Origin: Prillingera fragicola
Lineage: Eukaryota; Basidiomycota; Tremellomycetes; Trichosporonales; Trichosporonaceae
Assembly (NCBI GenBank): GCA_002335605.1
Contig: BEDY01000005.1
Coordinates: 1,674,001 to 1,738,000, forward strand
Reading direction: 5' to 3'
Length of the DNA: 64,000 nucleotides
The notes below the pieces were generated by a model that was not told the DNA's origin, searched no databases, and worked only from the letters and a program-made list of their open reading frames with translations. Of the stretch, positions 1 through 11,410 are shown piece after piece. Both the position numbers and the translations under genes were made by a program. Numbering within the stretch: the first letter of the stretch is position 1; every line of letters starts with the position of its first letter.

Positions 1-259
1 TGCCGCTTTCGAGCTTTGTAAAGCCCATATCCGTCGCAATGGTGTACACCATCTTGAAAAAACACTGAAGGCGACACATGGGCGGCCTGCCTTGGTCAGG
101 GTCAAAGGTCTTTGGCACAAAGTACACAAGCGTGCGTACGTTGGGCCCAAGGACGATGGGCGGGGGGTCGGCAAAGATCCTCACCGCCGTGGCGGTCGAC
201 AGGGGTCCGCCGGCGGCAAACGCTTCGTGGAGAACGGGGTAAGGGGTCTCATAATCGTA
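1..259 (-). CDS. Partial hypothetical protein, running off the left edge
   Basis: On the minus strand, 259 bases are open without a stop, with the strong G/C third-position preference of the real genes here. The peptide starts around YDYETPYPVLHEAF and ends around FTKLESG at the window edge; I do not recognise it. A possible upstream exon begins at the ATG at 383 and would join through a phase-0 intron (donor GTAAGA at 329, acceptor AAG at 260, about 70 nt). That part is tentative. Both the start and the C-terminus are uncertain. Confidence 0.4.
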
Positions 260-383
260 CTTGCATGGAGAACAGGTAAGAGGCAAGAGTAGTGGGACCG
301 CAGGAGGCAATGACGATGCGTACTCTTACGTAACGATCCTTCATTCTCGGTACAACGCAGGCCTTCTTGCTCGCATCTCGCAT

Positions 384-1574
384 TCACTATTCATCTCATG
401 GGCCATGCTGCTGCCAAGACGCTCTGCTACTCGGCAATCACAGCGCAGTCCTTATATTTAGACTTGAACGCCTAACTTAAGCCAAACGTTCAAGCGCCCT
501 CGGCGCTTAAGCACGACGTTAACTTCGGAACCCTCGCCGAGTTCCCTACTCTGCCGTCCCGGCGGTCCACCAACCTCCATCTCGCCTCAGACCCATGGCC
601 CCACGTTAAGCCAAACTGAACGTCTTCTGTGCCCTGCCCAGGTCTCGGACCAGAAGCACCACTGCGCGACCGAAGTGATTCCTGCGCCGCTCCTCGGTTG
701 TGAGTTTCCTTCGCACCTGTTGGGCCATCGGGAGCTCCGGAACGTCGCTCGTCTACTGTCGGCAATGGACGGGTGCAGCTCGAGGCACTGCAAGTCTTGC
801 TGTGCCGTGGAACTGGGGCTGTCCGGCCTATCGTCTTTCACCCCGCAGTGTCCTGCAGCATAGTGTCAGAGATGCCTCGAAGAGACGCCCGCTACCTACT
901 GGAGCCGAAATGAATGGTGTCAGGAGTCTGCAAATGCAGAGCTTGGCGCATGTCACGAGCAGCTACCAGGCGACGTCGGATTTTCGGTCTTCCTGCTGAC
1001 AAGGCAGTCCAGGTCGCCTTGCAACCGGACCTCGCACGAGTCCGGAATTGTCGGCTGCTGGGCAAAATCTCGGCCAGGAATGTTCCCCCAGTTCGTCGCC
1101 CTCCTCATTCTGTCATGTTCCTAAGGGTTGGGCCGACTTGGGAATGAGCGTTCTGCTCCACGAAACTCTACTCGCAGATGCCCAGCAGAGCAGAGTGCTG
1201 CGGTTCGGCGTCCACATGTTCATCGGCCGACGAAGCACAGATTCCGTCAGGGCCTTCAGGACGCCGTGGTCAGGAATGCTGTTCGAGCCTGCAGTAGGTG
1301 GGCCGATGCATCGGATCAACATCGGCAACATCCCTGCATCGAGCTGGGTGACGTGCCCACCAACTTTTTCTCCTCTGTACGTGCCCGCCTGTCGCTACCC
1401 CATGCCTAGACCCTACGGATCTGCATTCAGTCGCAACGCGCAGCCCGGTGCGGGCCGCAACGAGTGTGGATAATCATTTTGTGAGTGAGAACCGAGAGAT
1501 CTCAGCAGCACCATTTCGGCCGTGATTCTGGCTTGGCGCACCAGGTGACCGACAGGGATGCGGTCAGATTTTAC
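384..1574. other. Intergenic region, no gene recognised
   Basis: Several short overlapping frames lie on both strands, but none has family similarity or a splice structure that extends it. The right end serves as the siderophore transporter promoter. Confidence 0.5.
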
Positions 1575-1584
1575 AATCTGATAA
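1575..1584 (+). promoter_or_regulatory. Iron-responsive GATA-factor site (Urbs1/SreA type)
   Basis: The ten bases AATCTGATAA match the published consensus (G/A)ATC(T/A)GATAA bound by fungal iron-repressing GATA factors such as Urbs1 of Ustilago and SreA/Sre1. The site sits 75 bases upstream of the ATG of a siderophore transporter, which is the expected kind of target. The match is seen directly; iron repression through it is inferred. Confidence 0.7.
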
Positions 1585-1659
1585 CAACGTTCCGTTCCAC
1601 GGCCTCATATATGAAACGTTGCGAACAAACCTCGCCAGCACCTTCACACATCACTCACC

Positions 1660-3608
1660 ATGGCTATGGCAGCACCTTCAGTTACCAGCCTCCCCAACAC
1701 TCTCGGTGCTGAGGGCAGGGAAATGGCCGCGCCCCAGACTACCTATGGCGGCGAGCTCGGCATGCGACCCGAGGCGGACCGCGACTCTGGCTTGTTCCCC
1801 GAGGACGACGAAAAGTCGCCCGGTGTCCTTCGCGTCGAGGCCATTGCCAACGCATTCACCAGCTGGCACAAATGGGTACTCTTTATCTCCATTTTCATCG
1901 TTGCTTGTAAGTCTTTCGAACATCTGCCGAGATCATGAGCTGACTGTCGCAGACGGCTATGGGTGAGTCCCGGCCGCTGGTGTGCCTAGACGATGCTGAC
2001 AACCCCAGCCTTGACGGAACCCTCCGCAACACTTTCCAGGTGTACGCCCTGGCCGACTTTGGCGCTTCGGCCCAGACTTCGACTGTTACTGTCGTTCGCT
2101 CCATTGTCGCTGCGTGTGTGCAGCCCGTGTACGCCAAGATTTCAGACTACTTTGGCCGTATTTCGATCCTCTCGATCTGTGTCTTGTTCTATGCCCTCGG
2201 TATTATCGTCCAGGCCACCTCGCACAATGTCGGTGTCTTCTCTGGCGGTGGTCTCCTGAACCAGATTGGCTACACTGGTATCCAGCTGTTTGTCGAGGTC
2301 ATTATCGCCGACACCACGTCGCTCCGCAACCGCCTCCTCTTCTCGTTCATTCCTGCCGCTCCGTTCCTCATCAACGCCTGGATCTCGGGTAACATTGCCG
2401 ATGCTGCGCTCACCTCTCCCGCTTCGTGGCAGTGGGGAATTGGCATGTGGGCCATCATCTTCCCCGTCATCACCATCCCGCTGGCTGTCACCTTCCTTGC
2501 CGCCAAGGTCCGCGCTAAGCGGTCAGGTAGCCTCGACAACATTCCCAAGCTCAACCTGCTCTCAGCCCCGCTCTGGGCCGACTTTTTCTGGAAGATTGAC
2601 GCCGTCGGCCTGTTCCTCCTCGCTGCGGTTCTCGCACTCATTCTTGTCCCCTTCACCCTCGCTGGTGGAACCCAGTCCATGTGGAAGACTGCTGGTATCA
2701 TTACCCCTCTTGTCATTGGCGTTGTCGTCGCGCTTCCCCTCCTCATCTACTGGGAGATCAAGGGTGCTCGCTACCCTCTCTTCCCCAAGCGTCTCCTCAA
2801 GGAGCGCCAAATCTACTGCGCTCTTGCCCTCGCTGCCCTCCTCAACTGCACCTGGTACACCCAAGGTGACTACCTGTACTACACCCTGGTAGTTGCCTTT
2901 GACAAGGACATTATCACCGCCACCCGCGTCACCATGATCTACTCGTTTGTTTCCGTCGTCATTGGCTTTTCCCTCGGCATGGTTGTCCGCTACGTCCGCC
3001 GCGTCAAATACTTCATCGTCGCCGGTGCCCTCCTCATCACCCTCTCCTTTGGTCTCCTCATCCGCTACCGTGGCGGCTACTCGAACGCCGACTTTGCCGG
3101 ACTCGTCGGCGCAGAGGTTCTGCTGGGTATCGCCGGTGGTCTCCTCCCCTACTCTGCCCAAGTCCTCATCCAGGCCGCCGTCAAGCACGAGCGCACCGCC
3201 CTCGTCACCTCGCTCTTCTACTGCGCCTACAACGTCGGCTCGGCACTGGGCAACACCATCGCAGGCGGAATCTGGACCAACACCCTCCCGGCTCACATTC
3301 TCAACAATCTCAACGACCGCAGCGTCGCAAACGCCACAGCCCTCGCGGCCGACGCGTACGCCGACCCATTCACCTTTGTCGCCACCTACCTCCCCGGCTC
3401 GCCCGAGCGCGAGTCGCTCAACTCGGCCTACCGCGAGGTGCAGCGCTATCTGTGTATCACGGGTATCTGTCTCTCGTTGCTTCTCGTCGCTGCGTCGCTG
3501 GGTCTCCGTGACACCAAGCTTGGTGACAAGCAGAGTAACGACGACGCTGAGCACGAGGCTCACAGCGTCGCTGCTACCAGTGAGAAGGAGGGCAAGTCAG
3601 TCAACTAG
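1660..3608 (+). CDS. MFS siderophore-iron transporter
   Basis: Major facilitator of the siderophore-iron family (Sit1/Arn/MirB type), expected in the plasma membrane as a proton symporter taking up ferric siderophores. Model: join(1660..1906, 1953..1962, 2009..3608), 618 residues, normal for the family. The N-terminus is a soluble acidic tail followed by TM1. Across the introns the reading gives YGYGLDGTLRN, a family hallmark after TM1, then the loop SDYFGRISIL and about 13 further hydrophobic segments. The middle exon is only 10 nt but is needed to keep both frame and the conserved motif. Promoter context (GATA site at 1575) suggests induction when iron is scarce. The individual substrate cannot be told from sequence. 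Confidence 0.92.
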
Positions 3609-3872
3609 GCCGAGGGTTCGAGTCCATAATAGAGCGCCTGGCGCAGTATGCAAGTTTTATAATGTCGCTTTGGCCGAGTAGGAACAAGACTGCCTCGGGT
3701 TATTCTTGCTAATCCAAGCAGAAGTTGGCCGCTGCCGTCGCATGGACATGGACAATGGCCACAGGCCGTTACATGCACAGTACAGTACACTACTGGCCAA
3801 AGCAAGCGGTCGTCAACATCTACATCTACGTCGTCTATGTCTAACCTCCCGCCCCCACCCGGGCAGCAAGTG

Positions 3873-6800
3873 TCACGCCTTGTCCCCGAGGTCAAGCATC
3901 AGCGCCCCCTCGGCTCGCACCTGCTTCCACCCCTTGCGCGCATCGAGGTATCGGACGCCGACCTTGCGCAGTTCGTCCGCGAGCAGCAGCCCAAAGCCAA
4001 GCGGGATTGGCAGGAGCCAGTGCTTGATCGGGACGCTGGCTGTGCCAAACAGGTTTTGGATCCCCTTGACCTCTGTGACAAAGATGGCGATGGAGATGGA
4101 GACCACGGGCCCGGCAAAGAGGTACCAGTTGTGCTGGGGGCCGCGCTGGAGGATGGAGAGGCGTTTGTTGCGGATCGAGTTTAGGTTGAAGCACTGCATG
4201 ATGACCAGGGTGACAAAGTAGACGCACTGGCCGGTAGACAGGAACTTGTTCAGAGCCTCCTGAGAGTGGCCATAGTATCCGTCCGAGTATCGCGCAAACA
4301 CGAAAAACATTTTGCGGACGGGAATGCCGGCCGCTTCGTAGATGTAGAGGAAAAACATCGAGTGCGCGCACAGCGTCTCCATGGTGCCCATGAAGAGGTA
4401 GCTTTTGGCGTAGATTGCAAAGTTGATGAGGTGGCTTTCCTTTGGGTTGCGCGGGGGCAGGGACAGCAGGTCAAACTCGGACTTTTCCCAGATGAGCGTG
4501 ATGCAGCTCGCCAGGTCGGTGAAGCAGCAGATGATGATCATGAGGAACGCACTGAGGGGCAGTGGCACGCCAAAGAAGACGTTCAGGATCACCGGCCAGT
4601 CTTCAGACCAACTGCCCGCTGGAAGCAGGTATGAAATCGCCTTTTGGAGATTCTGGAAAACAAGCCGGCCAAGGCGGATACCCTCAATGACACTGCTGAA
4701 CGGCCCGAGGAGCACGAGGTCCGCGGCCTCCATGGCGACCTCGGAGCCAGAGACCATGGCGATACCGACGTCGGCGGCCTTGAGTGCCGGCGCGTCGTTC
4801 ACACCATCGCCAGTGACGGCAACGACACAGTCACGGGCCTTGAGCTCGGTAACGATGCGGAGCTTTTGTTCGGGCGTGGTGCGCGCAAACACAATCTCCT
4901 CGTACTTGCTGACCACATCCCACTGCGGCTGCGTGAGGTCTGGAATCTCCTTGCCCTCGACGAGCAGCGCGCCGGGGATGAACGCCCCGCGGTCGCCCGC
5001 GACGGCCTCGTACGCTGCGTGCCGGTTCTTGACCTCAAACTCGGCCACGCGGTCAGGAGCGACTGTGCCGCGGATAATGCCGATTTGTTGGGCAATGGCC
5101 ACGGCAGTGAGGGAAAAGTCGCCCGTGACCATGAAAAACCTCGAGCCGCACCGGCGGACCTCGGAAACAGTGTGGGTAATGTCCCCGCGCGGAGGGTCGA
5201 GGATGCCCACGAGGCCGATGACGGTGAGATTGTTCGCGGCCTCGAGGACGTTGGCCTCGATGTTGGCTTGCTTTGTGTCCAGAGTGATGGTGCGCTGGGC
5301 GAGGAGAATGACGCGCTGGCCGAGGCGCGACCACGCTTCCTGCGTTGCGGTGAGAGTCGCGAGGGCCTTGGGGTCGAGTGGGAGAGTGTTGCCGTCCGAG
5401 GCGAGATAGTCGGTGCAGCGCCCAGCGAGAATGTCCGGAGCGCCCTTGATGATGATCTCGGAGGCGGCTCCCTTCTTGGACTCGATGTAGGTGAGGGCAA
5501 ACTTGTTCTTTGAGTTGAAGGGCAGGTCGTACGCCCGCTTGTAGAGTGTGTGGAGGTCTGTGCCGGGGAGTGTTGACGTGAGACGGAGAAGAGCGCCGTC
5601 AGTCGCGTTGCCGAGAATCTTGGTCTCGTCCTTGGTATCAAACGCCGCGTCGTTGCACATGACCATGGCCTTGCGCATGGCGCCAAACGACGCCGAGTCG
5701 AGGGGCAGGTTGTCGACGTCGAACGCGGCGTCGACAAGACCCAGCGACACGACAGTCATCTTGTTTTCGGTCAGCGTGCCCGTCTTGTCCGAGCACACGA
5801 CGTTGACGCAGCCGAGCGTCTCGACCGTCGAAAGACTCTTGGGGAGGACGCTGGCGTCGCGCATGCGCTGCGCAATCAGCCCAAGCGTGAGCGCCACAGC
5901 CATGGGCATGCCCTCGGGGATGAACGCGACGACGAGCGACATGAGGTTGGTAAGGATGCCGACCGTGTTGATAAAGTCGTAGTGGTAGACGCGCAGCCAC
6001 GCAAGCCAGGTAATGAGCATGATCAGGACGAGCGTGACGGTGAGCGCGATGATGATCTTGACAAAGCGCGTAATCTCCTTTTGGAGGTTGGTGCGTTCGT
6101 CGGTACGCGTGTTGGTGAGCTTGTTGATCCGGCCCATGACTGTGCGTGCTCCAGTGAGAACGACGACGCCGGTGGCAGAGCCGTTGCAGACGTGTGTGCC
6201 GAGAAGAGCAATGTTTTTGGCTTCAAGAAAGTTGGGCTCGTCACTGTCGACCATGCCGGCGACCTCTTCCGACTCGCCTGTTTTTGTCAGTTTTGAGCGC
6301 AAAGAAGAGACGTACCAGTGAGAACAGCCTTGTCGAACTTGAGATCATTGGAAGCCTTGATGATGCGCATGTCCGCGGGGACCTTTTGCCCATTGCTGAG
6401 CTGCACGACGTCGCCGACCACGAGCTCGTGGCTGGGAATAGACATGGACGTGCCGTCACGCAGGACAATGGCGTTCTCCGGGACGAGATCGAGAATAGAC
6501 GCCATGACTCGCTGAGCTGACCAGTCTTGGAACCCGCTAAAGATGGCCTGCATGAAGATGACGATCAGGACGACGACAGCGAGGGCGAGATTGTACGGCG
6601 CCGGAGGATTGCCAAGCGGTTTCCACGAGATGAAAAAGATGACAACACCGACCCAGAGAATGGAGCAAAAGTCGCCAAAGAGGTAGCGCAGCATCTTTTT
6701 CCAGTACTGCGGCTTGCGCTGGGTGAGAACGTTGGGACCGTTGCGCTGCAGGCGCTTTGCGGCCGCGGGGCCGTCGAGGCCGACAGCGGTGGAGACGTTG

Positions 6801-7132
6801 AAGCGCTGGCAGACGGCCTCGGGCGTCAACTTGTGGTAGTCGAGTTTACCGAAAAAGGTCGCGTCGTCCTCCTCGCTCGCGACCTCGGTCTTGCGCGAGA
6901 AGAACCCTTTCTTGGCTGTGGCCGGCCTGGGGAGGGCAGGGTCGAAGCGCTGCGAGTCGTACACATGCAGCGACAGCGTGCGGTACTCGAGCGGCAGGCG
7001 GGTCTGCGGGCGGTTGAGCGGGGGCAGCGCGAACCCGACCGTGACCTCTGGGAGGTGCTCGGGCTCGGGCTCGGTGCGCGTGCCAAACGAGCTGACGCTG
7101 GGAGACTTCTTCAGGCTGGGCTTGCCGTCCAT
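3873..7132 (-). CDS. P-type cation ATPase, type IIC-like (Na+/K+ or H+/K+ ATPase alpha-like)
   Basis: Two exons, complement(join(3873..6277, 6316..7132)), 1073 residues; the intron is 38 nt. An N-terminal cation-ATPase domain is followed by the actuator-domain motif LTGESEE, recreated across the splice. Next come PEGMPMAVALTL in TM4, the phosphorylation motif CSDKTGTLT with the catalytic Asp, and TGDGVNDAPALK in the hinge. The C-terminal part (PLPLSAFLMIIICCFTDLA, then PRNPKES) resembles the alpha subunit of animal Na+/K+ ATPases more than the fungal ENA sodium pumps (type IID). The start at 7132 gives MDGKPSLKK; longer upstream frames lack support. It probably drives ATP-dependent Na+, K+ or H+ movement at a membrane. 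Ion specificity is not readable here. Confidence 0.88.
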
Positions 7133-8801
7133 GCTGAGAGCACTGCAGAGGGGTGAGAGAGGTGAAGAGGGGTGAGGTGGGGGTAAGAAGCATGGGCTAT
7201 CAGCATGCATATATACTGCACCGGTCGGGGGGTTGACATTTTGAAATATCTGCATGCGGACACCAGCCAGGCGTCGTGACTGTCGCTTCTGACGCATCTG
7301 ACACGCGACGCGTATCAAAGGGCGGGTGCGAGGTGCTGCCTGGGCTGCATATCTGACATCTGGGGATGTGAGATAGCGCCGTGTCAGTGCAACAGAGCTG
7401 GTCTGGCCAGTGTGAGTTTGGGCTCAAGCGTCAGTCAACACGTTAGCTGCGACCAGAGTGGATGGGCAAAATCGCGCATTGTCAGTGGGTGGGCTGTATC
7501 TCCCGCCATCCCGGGTTGTTTCGTGGGAGCCGCTTTGTTGGCGCTGTGCGTTATCCTCCTTGCTGCCTACCCATTGCAGTCTTCGCAGAGGAGAGAGAGA
7601 GTACGCTTCTGAGACTGAGCAGAATGCGGCGCTGAGGGATATTGGGTGCAACGACGAATGGCGCCAAATCGCGCAAATGTCAACAGCCAGAGGAGGGGGA
7701 CGACGGAATCAAAAAATGGGTATTTTGCTCAGTGGTCGTACGCTGCAACAAGGGGACAATTTTGTGTTTGGCAGCAAGGTCGTATGCATGGGAATTGCTA
7801 AAAAGCTTGGGCAGAGGTATAGATAGAACATGCAGGGTTATACAGCAGTACACTCGGATCGAGGTCTGGAGAGCCGGAACCGGTGATAGGAGAGTAATTG
7901 GAGATTGCTCTGTTTCCGACTCTCGTCAGCAACAAGCAGCACACTTTGTTCCAAGCGACCTCCATGTCGCATGCAACGCCCTTCCTGGCAGCCCTTGAGT
8001 CTGCAAATATGTACCACCTGCCTTGAGAGCGTAAAACTCCGCCGAGCATGCATGATATTCCAATGGCTACGACCCCAGCCGCCATTGCCATGTCACACGC
8101 CAAAACAGGATGCCGGGACGGGCCGTAGCACTCACCATTAGGCTGGTTGACCATTGCGGACACTAGAGACCCACGCTAGAGTACTGGAACAACTCCAGAG
8201 AGCTCCGAGTTACTGCCCAGTAGGGCAGTGGCTTGCATCAGGTTAAACGAGTCTCGGGTTACCCTATACTTGGTTGGCTGCAGTGTGAACATCGAAGTTT
8301 AGTGCACACGGTCGTCGATTTCTCCGCGACTTATCCACCACATCGTTGGGGCACACCGCCAGCCCTTTGGTCGACAACGTCAATAGCCAAGCAGCATATC
8401 GTATTGTGTATTGGGAGCCATCCCAGAGCTTACTACCAGCTGGAAAATATCACTCTCTCACTCGTCGTTGGTTTCCACCATGTGCTCGATTTGTTTGGTT
8501 CCTCTCCCCCACATCGACCCCCCAGCGCTCCTCACTGTCCCATGTCATGACCATGCCTCCACATCCTGCATGCTGTGCATCACATCTCACGCAAAAGAGC
8601 TTCCCGTGTGCTTCTTGACGTGCATCGCAGTGCATGCACAACCCACAGCCATGGGGGCTTATCTATGACGGCGTGCGCGATTTCGTCAGCCCCACCAGCG
8701 ATCCCAGCCCAGCACCCGAGCGTCTATGCTCCAACATTGCTGGAATCGATGCATCGATCATTCTGCCTCCTCATCCTCCACAATCACCTCCACACTTACA
8801 C
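7133..8801. other. Intergenic region between divergent and convergent neighbours, no gene seen
   Basis: This holds the 5' side of the ATPase gene and the 3' side of the dehydrogenase gene. Only short overlapping frames are present, with no family match. Confidence 0.5.
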
Positions 8802-10091
8802 CTACTCGACGAGCGAATACACCAGCTTTTCAGCAGAAACGGGCCGCATCCACTCCTCCTGTCGTGTCGACTCTGCGCGCTCGCTAACCTTGTTGGCACC
8901 CATGAGCGCCAGTCCATCCTGCACGACCCGCTCCAGCCCGCCCGGCATGTGCCGCAGCGGGTTGGCCTGCAGCGCTGTCCCAGCATTGTCGCCGAGCCAG
9001 GTAAAGAATGCGGCCGCAAACGCACGCGCCGAGGGGGAGGCAGGGATGATATCGTCTTTCGCATCAGCCGTGCTCGGCGCCAGACTCACTGTTGTACCCA
9101 ATCTCAACCCCAAGCCCCTCCCACACAGCACCATACACGGCCTTGACCCGCAGCTTGTCCTGGTCATACCCCCCACCCCCGGGTGATCGGAAGGTCGCGA
9201 GCCTGCCGACATCCCCGAAACAGCTCTCGACGGCGTAAACCGTCTCGCCCTCGCTAATACAGTCCAGCGCATACCCCACGCCCTTGCCGCCCGTCGCGGC
9301 CTTGACCGCCTCGACCCAGCCGCCGTCGCGATAGTCCACGAGCGTGTCATACGCGTACGGCGCAGCCGCGAGCAGCGCATGCGTCCGCGCGCTCGCGAGG
9401 CCGATGAGCCGCACCTCCCGCCCCGAAAAGGCCGCGGCGACACGCACCAGCTGCGCAATGTACAGGCCGAGGCTCGTGCTCGCGCCGTAGACCAGGACAT
9501 GGACCGGTCCCGCGGGCAGGCCATCGGCCCAGCCGCGCGTCGGGGCGAAGGGGCAGGGCATGGCGAGGCGCTCAAACACGCCCTGCGCGGCGGTTAGGCC
9601 GCACATTGTCATGCTTGCTGCGGCGGCAAAGGTGAGCCCGGGTGGGAGGGACCATGTTAGGTCCGGGGTGGTTGTGAGGTGGGTCGTGAACGCGCCCGGG
9701 CGGTCGTTGGTGGAGCACGCTGGGGTGTTAGATGGGCGATTGTTCTGGCCAGATACTGCTCCAGGACCGCCAAGGGCCGAAGGAAGTGACAAAGAGACTC
9801 ACCACCTTGTAGGAAGCCCGCGACGCGAGCCCCAACTCTCGTCCGCTCATCGGGGACGACGCTAGCGCCAACGCTCTCCACAACACCGGCAAAGTCGGTG
9901 CCAATCACGCGTGCGTCCTGTTCAGCGATCGGGTGCGCGACGTACAGCGCGTCGACGGGGTTGAGCGCAATGGCGTGGACGCGGATTAGGACTTGATCAG
10001 CGGCTGGGGTCGGGGTTGGGAGGTCCTGGAGTGTGACTTTGCTTGTGGGTGGGTGGAGGACTAGGGCCTTTCTGGTTTCTGGGGCTGGCAT
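8802..10091 (-). CDS. Zinc-type alcohol dehydrogenase-like (MDR superfamily) oxidoreductase
   Basis: Model: complement(join(8802..9055, 9090..9719, 9803..10091)), 390 residues. The N-terminal GroES-like domain has IALNPVDALY and GTDFAGVVESVG. The nucleotide-binding Rossmann part shows VLVYGASTSLGLYIAQL, where quinone/enoyl reductase-like MDR proteins carry GASS.VG. The catalytic zinc ligands of classical ADHs are not evident, so a ToxD/trans-enoyl reductase-like, zinc-free NADPH oxidoreductase is most likely. The last intron is only 34 nt (9056..9089) with a plain GTGAGT donor; reading through it gives a different C-terminus, and only the spliced form joins to the family-like tail. Substrate unknown. 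Confidence 0.8.
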
Positions 10092-11410
10092 GATGGGATG
10101 AAGTGGGCCGTGGGGGTGACGATGAAGAGAACCGAGGTCAGAGGGTCAGAGGTTATGTAGTTTGCGAGTCGGGCATGTGATGGTTGCTGCTGAGCTAAGG
10201 TGGTCACACAAAGTGGAGGTTGGCTTACTGATGCTGACAAGCTAGCTTCACAGGCTCCCATAGTCGGAATTGTTCCATGGGAGCTCGTTCACTCGAGCAT
10301 TGCCCGCAGGATACTGCACTTTATGCGTTAGCACCTAGTCGTGAGCAGGCTCAGGCAATGTCGATGCATTGAGAGTTGTGCCAGACGGTCAACAGCCCAA
10401 CAAGTGCCAGCCACGGACATGTAGTAAACAGCCAGCCAGCTCGCCGCAGCCATGCATGTCTCCCTATGCACGCCTGCACGCCTGCTCACACGCTACAAGC
10501 CACGCAACGCGCCAGGCCTGCGCAAGCATGCATCGACAGGCTCGCTCACAAAGTTGCAACCATTTGTTGACAACTCCTGCTGCCTGGGGAAGATCTGGCT
10601 AAACTAGTAAACCCGGTCCAACCACCACCCGCCAAATTGTGCCGGCCAGGCCGCGAGTGGCACCCTCCTCTTCCCATCTCCTCCTCCTCCTCCCCCCTCC
10701 CGTAAGGTGTTGTGCAATTTTAGACATTCCCAGAACATGCCTCAGTCCCTTGGGATCGTCGATAGCCCTTGCATGCGTAGGGTCCCGGATGTTCGATAGG
10801 GAGGGCGTGAAACCCCCGGATCGACGATGCTGATTAGATATGCCTAAGGGGTAAGGAGAGGGCGAGAACCAAACAATGTCTTGATCTTATCTCTGGGGCT
10901 GTTGCTGGGGTGGTGCAGTTGCGTGTGGTGAGGGTGTTGTTGATGCGGATTATTGTTCTGACGTTATATGGCCTCCTATTGCAGTCACTACTCTGATGAC
11001 AAATTTTGCCACCCCCACCTTAGCTCACTGTTCTCCAGCCACACTCTCATTTGCCTGTACGATCCCGGCGCAGCTCGCAAAACCACTTTGCATACGAAGA
11101 ATAATGCGAAAGACAGCTCGACAAGCCCAGCAATACTCGCCTGTTGAAACGGCTACAACCAGGGCATCCATATCGCGGCACCACTTTGGCAGTGGTGCGC
11201 GTTGCCGTGCGTGAAGAAAACGCAAGCCAAAGCAGCCGTTGAGGCCGCGGCGCTCCGCACAGTGTTAATGCCCCTTTAAGATGGCTGGATCCTGTTTTGA
11301 TATGTGTTTGAATTTGTGGGGTTATATGATAATCATTGAGATAGATAAAGAGAGAGACATATTAGAGTGGGCCATACCGCTGGCCGCTGGAACCGAACCG
11401 GGAGAGTCGC
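10092..11410. other. Intergenic region, no gene seen
   Basis: It includes the promoter of the dehydrogenase on the left and the 3' side of the permease on the right. Nothing recognisable is encoded. Confidence 0.5.

Noticed and set aside
2562..3563. Long minus-strand frame opposite the siderophore transporter
   Set aside because: Shadow of a strongly GC3-biased gene; composition and lack of family match show it is not real.
3604..3640. tRNA B-box-like GGTTCGAGTCC just after the siderophore transporter stop
   Set aside because: No matching T-stem, A box or acceptor stem around it; it overlaps the stop codon region of a solid gene.
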